In this document: in pieces, positions 4,455 through 7,642 of the stretch
Position numbering within the stretch: position 1 is the first letter of the stretch
Layout of the letters: every line of letters begins with the position of its first letter
NCBI GenBank assembly: GCA_004553595.1
Contig: SFKZ01000035.1
Location: 1-7,642, forward strand
From: Methanobrevibacter ruminantium
GTDB taxonomy: Archaea; Methanobacteriota; Methanobacteria; Methanobacteriales; Methanobacteriaceae
Reading direction: 5' to 3'
DNA length: 7,642 bases
Made by a program: the position numbers and the translations under genes
The notes under the pieces: generated by a model
What the model was told of the DNA's origin: nothing
Databases searched by the model: none
Seen by the model: the letters and a program-made list of their open reading frames with translations, nothing else

Positions 4455-5051
4455 TTATAAAACAGAATCTTCATTTTTTTCAACTTCATATGAATTGGAA
4501 AACTCATAGTCAATAATTAATACAAATGAATATCCGTAAGATTTTGAAGGCGTAACATATAAACAGATATATGAAATATCATCTTTCAATTTTACATCTT
4601 TTAGACCTTCTTCCCATACAGCACTTAATTCTCTTTCTCCTTCTCGAAGAGAGTATGACCATTCACTATCTTCATTATGCCAGCTATTTCCATCTATTAT
4701 TTTATCTGTAATGTTAGGAATCCCATATACAGATTCCACTCTGTCTTCAAATGCATAAAATAAGTTTTGAATTTCTCGACCATATTTATCCGTTGATTTT
4801 TCATCGGAAATACCGCGTATTCTATATAAACCATGTTCATCGTTAATCCATGCCAAATACACAACAAAAGTTGGATGATTTTTTACAGGTTTTATAATAT
4901 ATCTATCATCATTTTCCAATCTTTCTGGATGAATGCCTCCACAGGCTTCTGTAATTTCAGATAAACTCATTCCCATTTTTAAACCAAACGGTGCTGCATA
5001 AATAAAAGTTGAAACGAATCCAAATATTAGGGCTAAAAATATTTTTTTCAT
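4455..5051 (-). CDS. Exported hypothetical protein (signal peptide), first cassette gene
   Basis: The protein has 198 residues from the ATG at 5051, with GGAGG eight bases upstream. The frame also runs back through the attI core to a TTG at 5096, but only the 5051 start gives a signal peptide: MKKIFLALIFGFVSTFIYA, then a likely cleavage before APFGLKMG. The motif FGLKMGMSLSEI after the cleavage site recurs in various secreted bacterial proteins of unknown role. The mature part is acidic and rich in aromatic residues, with no catalytic motif I recognise. It lies nearest the attI promoter, the position of strongest expression in integrons. It is followed after six bases by the NERD gene with no attC between, so both move as one cassette or an attC has been lost. 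Confidence 0.8.
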   Translation of the reverse strand: MKKIFLALIFGFVSTFIYAAPFGLKMGMSLSEITEACGGIHPERLENDDRYIIKPVKNHPTFVVYLAWINDEHGLYRIRGISDEKSTDKYGREIQNLFYAFEDRVESVYGIPNITDKIIDGNSWHNEDSEWSYSLREGERELSAVWEEGLKDVKLKDDISYICLYVTPSKSYGYSFVLIIDYEFSNSYEVEKNEDSVL

Positions 5052-5055
5052 TTTT

Positions 5056-5091
5056 CTACCTCCAAAAGCGCCCCAGTGCGGGCGTCCACAT
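5056..5091 (-). CDS. Eleven-codon leader ORF formed at the attI/cassette junction
   Basis: The ATG in the core GTTATG starts MWTPALGRFWR and stops at TAG (5058-5056), overlapping the GGAGG of the first cassette gene and ending four bases before its ATG. A CGGAG motif in attI (5106-5102) sits ten bases upstream, so translation is plausible. The arrangement recalls the attI1-encoded ORF-11 of class 1 integrons, which raises expression of the first cassette. Confidence 0.45.
   Translation of the reverse strand: MWTPALGRFWR
5069..5084. repeat. Cassette-1 leading hairpin (5-bp inverted repeat)
   Basis: CGCCC-CAGTGC-GGGCG lies at the start of the cassette joined to attI. It has the same position and central CAGTG as the other cassette-leading hairpins. 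Confidence 0.65.
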
Positions 5092-5114
5092 AACAAAATT
5101 TCTCCGTATCAGTT

Positions 5115-5157
5115 GTAAGAAGTTTACACTGCAAAAAGTGTCAGTGTAAAATCTTAC
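5115..5157. repeat. Long imperfect inverted repeat inside attI
   Basis: GTAAGA-AG-TTTACACTG (5115-5131) faces CAGTGTAAA-A-TCTTAC (5142-5157) across a ten-base loop. It lies in the predicted leader of the cassette transcript. No T-run follows on the minus strand, so it does not look like an intrinsic terminator. IntI binding or leader folding are possible. Confidence 0.75.
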
Positions 5158-5176
5158 ATCATTTTACTTATTCCTT

Positions 5177-5205
5177 AATATACAACACTTTCACGAATGT
5201 GTACA
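5177..5205 (-). promoter_or_regulatory. Candidate cassette promoter (Pc) in attI
   Basis: The minus strand shows TGTACA (5205-5200), an exact 17-base spacer and TATATT (5182-5177), matching the consensus at four and five of six positions. It points into the array and would give a leader of roughly 120 bases before the first cassette gene. In a reverse integron the classical Pc inside intI cannot serve, so a promoter here makes sense. Confidence 0.5.
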
Positions 5206-5230
5206 GATTTTTACACGGATACTGGTAAGT

Positions 5231-6463
5231 TTACATTTTATCCAGAGGACTTATTACACCACCGGCTCCGCGATTTAGGACATGGATATAAATCATTGTT
5301 GTACTCACATCGCTGTGGCCAAGAAGTTCCTGGATTGTCCTTATATCGTATCCGTTTTCCAGCAAGTGAGTTGCAAAAGAATGACGAAAGGTGTGGCAAC
5401 TTGCGTTTTTATTGATGCCAGCTTCCAAAATGGCCTGTTTTACGGCACGCTGCATAAGTGATTCATCTAAATGCCATCTGCCTTCCTCGCCTGTCTGGAT
5501 ATTTTTCCATCTATTTTTTTGTGGAAAAAGCCATTGCCATTTAAATTCCTTGCTTCCGCCCTGATACTTATCAGAAAGAGCCTGGGGAAGTTTTACGGAG
5601 CCAAAACCAGCCTTTAAATCTTCTTCGTGAATTTTTCGTAAATTTTCTATATGAGATTTTAATTCGCAAATGAGCGTTCGGGGAATCATTACATGGCGGT
5701 CTTTGTCGCCTTTTCCGTGACGAACAATTATTTCATTTCTGTCAAAGTCTAAATCTAAGATTCTAAGCGACAAAGCCTCGTTTAGTCTCAGTCCGGTTCC
5801 ATAAAGAAGCTTTGCTATAAGTTTTTTTGTTCCTGTCAGATTTCCAATGATTTTAGAAACTTCCTGCCGGCTAAAGACAACAGGAATTCTTGTTTTTTTC
5901 TTTGCATGGACAACATTCGTTAATTTTTCCATAGGCTCATTTTTTACAAATCTATAATAAAAAAGAAGTGCTGCGAGAGCCTGATTCTGCGTTGATGCAC
6001 TGACATTCTTTTTTAGTGCCAGAAACTTTAAATATTCATTTATTTCTTTCTGTGCAGACTGATTATAACACTTGCTTTCCGATGCACTATTTTGAGTAAG
6101 AAAAAGTTGAACCCATTTTTTATAGCGGTCTATTGTACATTTTGAATAATGACGAACCTTCAACACTTCTTCAAGTTTTTTTGTTTCATTTTGAACATAA
6201 TCATTAATTAATTCGTCGTTTGTATTTTTCGGATAATTCTGATTTTCATTAACATTCTCATAAGTGAAAAGCCCCGTTAAGTAGAGATTCTGTAAGAGCG
6301 AATCGATACATTCCTGACTATTCGGTATAATCCAAATTTTTTGTGAGGGTTCGTACCTGCGGTTGGGAAGCCTTCGTACAGAATTTAATACAGGTTCTGT
6401 AAAACCAGACAGAAATGATAGAGAAATCTCAGATTTGCCATATGGCTGTATTAATACTTGCAT
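5231..6463 (-). CDS. intI: Integron integrase (IntI-type tyrosine recombinase) with N-terminal extension
   Basis: Catalyses recombination between attI and attC sites, capturing and releasing cassettes. Counting from the ATG at 6463 (410 residues; a TTG at 6499 would add 12), the catalytic residues are R226 (YGTGLR), the lysine of HGKGDKDR (251 or 254), H357 and R360 (HTFRH), H383 (LLGHSDVSTTMIY) and the nucleophile Y392. IntI identity comes from the extra segment between the lysine and HxxR boxes (LPQALSDKYQ, then WQWLFPQKN, about 292-317) and the C-terminal HVLNRGAGGVISPLD, both typical of integron integrases rather than XerC/D. Residues 1-60 form an added domain (SVRRLPNRRYEPSQKIWIIP) before the usual SAM-like N-terminal domain (KVRHYSKCTIDRYKKWV). 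It is read toward the cassettes. Neither start has a ribosome-binding site; the ATG is chosen because the extra domain begins there. Confidence 0.95.
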   Translation of the reverse strand: MQVLIQPYGKSEISLSFLSGFTEPVLNSVRRLPNRRYEPSQKIWIIPNSQECIDSLLQNLYLTGLFTYENVNENQNYPKNTNDELINDYVQNETKKLEEVLKVRHYSKCTIDRYKKWVQLFLTQNSASESKCYNQSAQKEINEYLKFLALKKNVSASTQNQALAALLFYYRFVKNEPMEKLTNVVHAKKKTRIPVVFSRQEVSKIIGNLTGTKKLIAKLLYGTGLRLNEALSLRILDLDFDRNEIIVRHGKGDKDRHVMIPRTLICELKSHIENLRKIHEEDLKAGFGSVKLPQALSDKYQGGSKEFKWQWLFPQKNRWKNIQTGEEGRWHLDESLMQRAVKQAILEAGINKNASCHTFRHSFATHLLENGYDIRTIQELLGHSDVSTTMIYIHVLNRGAGGVISPLDKM

Positions 6464-6499
6464 ATATTTAATAATAATGTGAATACTTGGTTTTAACAA

Positions 6500-6797
6500 A
6501 TTAAAAAAAACAGCAGGTCGGTATTTTCAGGAAGGGGACGAAGTGATTCGGGGATTGCAGTACATAAACAACCATCTTCGAAACCAGTTTTAGGACATTT
6601 TCTGATTTTCAGAATCTGATTCCTGTTAACATAGCAAAAGGGTTCTACGGCAGATCATTGACCTGGAGCGGGCCTCGGCCTATGTACGAATATCATAGTG
6701 GTCACTACCGGACAAGAGCGGACACTGTTCTTTTCCTGTTTTTTACATATTGACTTTTGGCTCAGTGTTTTACTTATTTAAAGTAAGACTTTATTGG
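6500..6797. other. Intergenic stretch with a GC-richer patch of unknown origin
   Basis: No gene can be supported here. Positions about 6535-6720 are clearly richer in G and C than the surroundings and have short open frames on both strands (about 50-60 codons) but no convincing start or family motif, so they may be remnants of an inserted or decayed gene. Bases 6649-6665 match 7552-7568 in inverted orientation. TTACTT-ATTTA-AAGTAA (6770-6786) is a small inverted repeat near the end of the next gene. No clear intI promoter was found. Confidence 0.5.
6649..6665 (+). repeat. Inverted repeat, left copy (17 bases, one mismatch)
   Basis: GGCAGATCATTGACCTG reads on the plus strand here; its partner at 7552-7568 reads GGCGGATCATTGACCTG on the minus strand. 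The copies flank the truncated gene 900 bases apart. Confidence 0.55.
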
Positions 6798-7334
6798 TTA
6801 ATCATTAAAATTTTTTATTACTTTATATTTTATATAAGAATTGGTTGCTTCCAGAATTTCCATTTCACAATTCATATAACCAATTTTTTTTGTTTCTGAC
6901 AAATCGTATGATACTTCAGTAGAAAAAGCTGGTTTTATAAAATCTCCGTTAAATTCTCTATATGCGAGTTTGATTGTCTGACCAGATTTTCCTAGATAAA
7001 TCAATGTTTGTTGGAAATTATCTGCAGAAACAGAATATACATCTCTAAGTTCAAAATTAGTAACTGTATCACTGAAGTTTTTTACTTTCATACTTCCGCC
7101 ATACATTTCATATTTAAGTTCATTAGTGTTTTTGTAATAAACTAAAATATAATCTGTAATCCCGAAAGTATTTCCTGTTATATGATTTCCATTTGGATAA
7201 TTCTCAAAAACAATTTTTTCGTTATTTTCTTGAGTCGGCATATAATCTCCGACTTTTACAAAGCCATTTAGCTGTTCTTTATTTATACGAACTCCTACTG
7301 CTACACTAGATTTTCCTTGTGTAATCATATTCAT
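6798..7334 (-). CDS. Hypothetical protein, probably 5'-truncated
   Basis: From the first usable start (ATG 7334) the product has 178 residues. The frame stays open upstream to a stop at 7469-7467 with no ATG, GTG or TTG, and the added 44 codons look coding (for example ISGDPRIKYQNISIPEKGQI). The real gene therefore probably began further right and has lost its start, perhaps with a signal peptide, by insertion, deletion or frameshift. The visible protein alternates short hydrophobic and polar stretches with many Asn, Tyr and Thr residues, which suggests a beta-rich extracytoplasmic domain. I recognise no family or catalytic motif. No Shine-Dalgarno sequence precedes the ATG at 7334. It lies outside the cassette array, upstream of intI and in the same direction. 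Confidence 0.6.
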   Translation of the reverse strand: MNMITQGKSSVAVGVRINKEQLNGFVKVGDYMPTQENNEKIVFENYPNGNHITGNTFGITDYILVYYKNTNELKYEMYGGSMKVKNFSDTVTNFELRDVYSVSADNFQQTLIYLGKSGQTIKLAYREFNGDFIKPAFSTEVSYDLSETKKIGYMNCEMEILEATNSYIKYKVIKNFND

Positions 7335-7469
7335 TCCTAAATTTGCAGTTACAATTTGTCCTTTTTCAGGAATGGAAATATTTTGATATTTTATTCTTGG
7401 ATCTCCTGATATGTTGTGCCATTTGTCAATGACAAAACAAACTTTAATATAAAAAAAGAAAAGGCTTTA

Positions 7470-7642
7470 GAAATCAAGATTTTCGGCACTAGACCATCCT
7501 GATGTTCGTGGATTTAAAACTTGAAGACGTAAAGCTCAAGTCTATTACCGACAGGTCAATGATCCGCCAAAAGTTCTTTCTGTCTATTAAGCGGGAATTC
7601 GCAAGGATTTCTCCCTGTTTAGCCCATAGGAGGAACGAAGAT
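7470..7642. other. Right-edge stretch, no gene supported
   Basis: A plus-strand frame (from ATG 7502 to the edge, beginning MFVDLKLEDVKLKSITDRSM) and a minus-strand frame (ending near 7490) are both open, but neither has a ribosome-binding site or a family I know. Composition changes near 7470, next to the point where the truncated gene loses its frame, so this may be foreign or decayed DNA. The window ends too soon to decide. Confidence 0.45.
7552..7568 (-). repeat. Inverted repeat, right copy (17 bases, one mismatch)
   Basis: Partner of 6649-6665; the central 13 bases (GATCATTGACCTG on the minus strand) match without mismatch. Confidence 0.55.

Larger units (their letters stand above)
5094..5230 (-). 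other. attI region of the integron
   Basis: This is the intergenic stretch between the intI stop and the first cassette. The core GTTATG has its exchange point between G5094 and T5093, and the cassette sequence to its left shares GTTATGTGGAC with the start of cassette 3. The part to the right has no attC-like L boxes, as expected for attI. It carries several TTTACA-type repeats (near 5123, 5147, 5212 and 5229) that could be IntI binding sites. The outer limit is not defined by the sequence. Confidence 0.8.

Noticed and set aside
5115..5157. Long inverted repeat read as an intrinsic terminator of intI
   Set aside because: No T-run follows on the minus strand, and the stem is not GC-rich. Its place inside attI gives a better explanation.
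5197..5415. Plus-strand open frame of 72 codons
   Set aside because: It lies antisense to the intI 3' end, has no ribosome-binding site and shows no protein motif, so it is a shadow of intI.
6501..6655. Minus-strand open frame of about 50 codons upstream of intI
   Set aside because: No start codon in frame and no motif. It stops just before intI, so it is noted only as part of the GC-richer patch.
7502..7642. Plus-strand partial gene at the right edge
   Set aside because: 47 open codons, but also open on the minus strand, no ribosome-binding site and no recognised family. Evidence too thin for a gene call.
1..7642. CRISPR array, tRNA or rRNA genes
   Set aside because: The repeats present are single attC and hairpin elements without regular spacing, and no cloverleaf or rRNA-like stretch was seen by eye.

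Overview
The window looks like the proximal part of a chromosomal integron from an AT-rich bacterium, most likely a spirochaete of the Treponema group. The grounds are an IntI-type tyrosine recombinase, classical attC sites, and the rare 'reverse' layout in which the integrase and cassettes are read in the same direction. That layout is known from Treponema denticola. The genus assignment is inference. Everything recognisable as a gene lies on the minus strand, so the array is read from right to left.

Right flank (about 6500-7642): a secreted-type hypothetical gene (7334-6798) whose reading frame continues upstream without a start codon, so it looks truncated at its 5' end. It lies between two GC-richer stretches, of no recognised origin, that share a 17-base inverted repeat with one mismatch. 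Integration platform (5094-6463): intI, with an extra N-terminal domain of about 100 residues, ends at 5231. It is followed by an attI region with a plausible cassette promoter, a long imperfect inverted repeat, a Shine-Dalgarno sequence and the recombination core.

Cassette array (5093 to 1): three attC sites (3635-3699, 2033-2098, 735-801) divide the array into four cassettes. Cassette 1 carries a secreted hypothetical protein and a NERD-domain protein with a zinc ribbon. Cassette 2 carries a zinc-ribbon/TM2 membrane protein, a small membrane protein and a HigBA-like toxin-antitoxin pair. Cassette 3 carries an exported hypothetical protein and a second toxin-antitoxin pair. Cassette 4 carries a VOC (bleomycin-resistance-like) protein, then the start of a third toxin gene (HigB-like) running off the left edge.

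How it works together: cassette genes at the attI end can be expressed from the attI promoter. Each toxin-antitoxin pair carries its own near-consensus promoter inside the array, and such modules are known to stabilise integron arrays. Three layers of structure go beyond the gene list. All three toxin promoters sit so that transcription would start at the ATG, giving leaderless toxin mRNAs. Each cassette opens with a short hairpin whose stem changes in a compensatory way, next to an ATG at or beside the recombination core. The TM2 gene has a leader that can hide its ribosome-binding site by an 11-bp pairing and that overlaps a 23-codon leader ORF.
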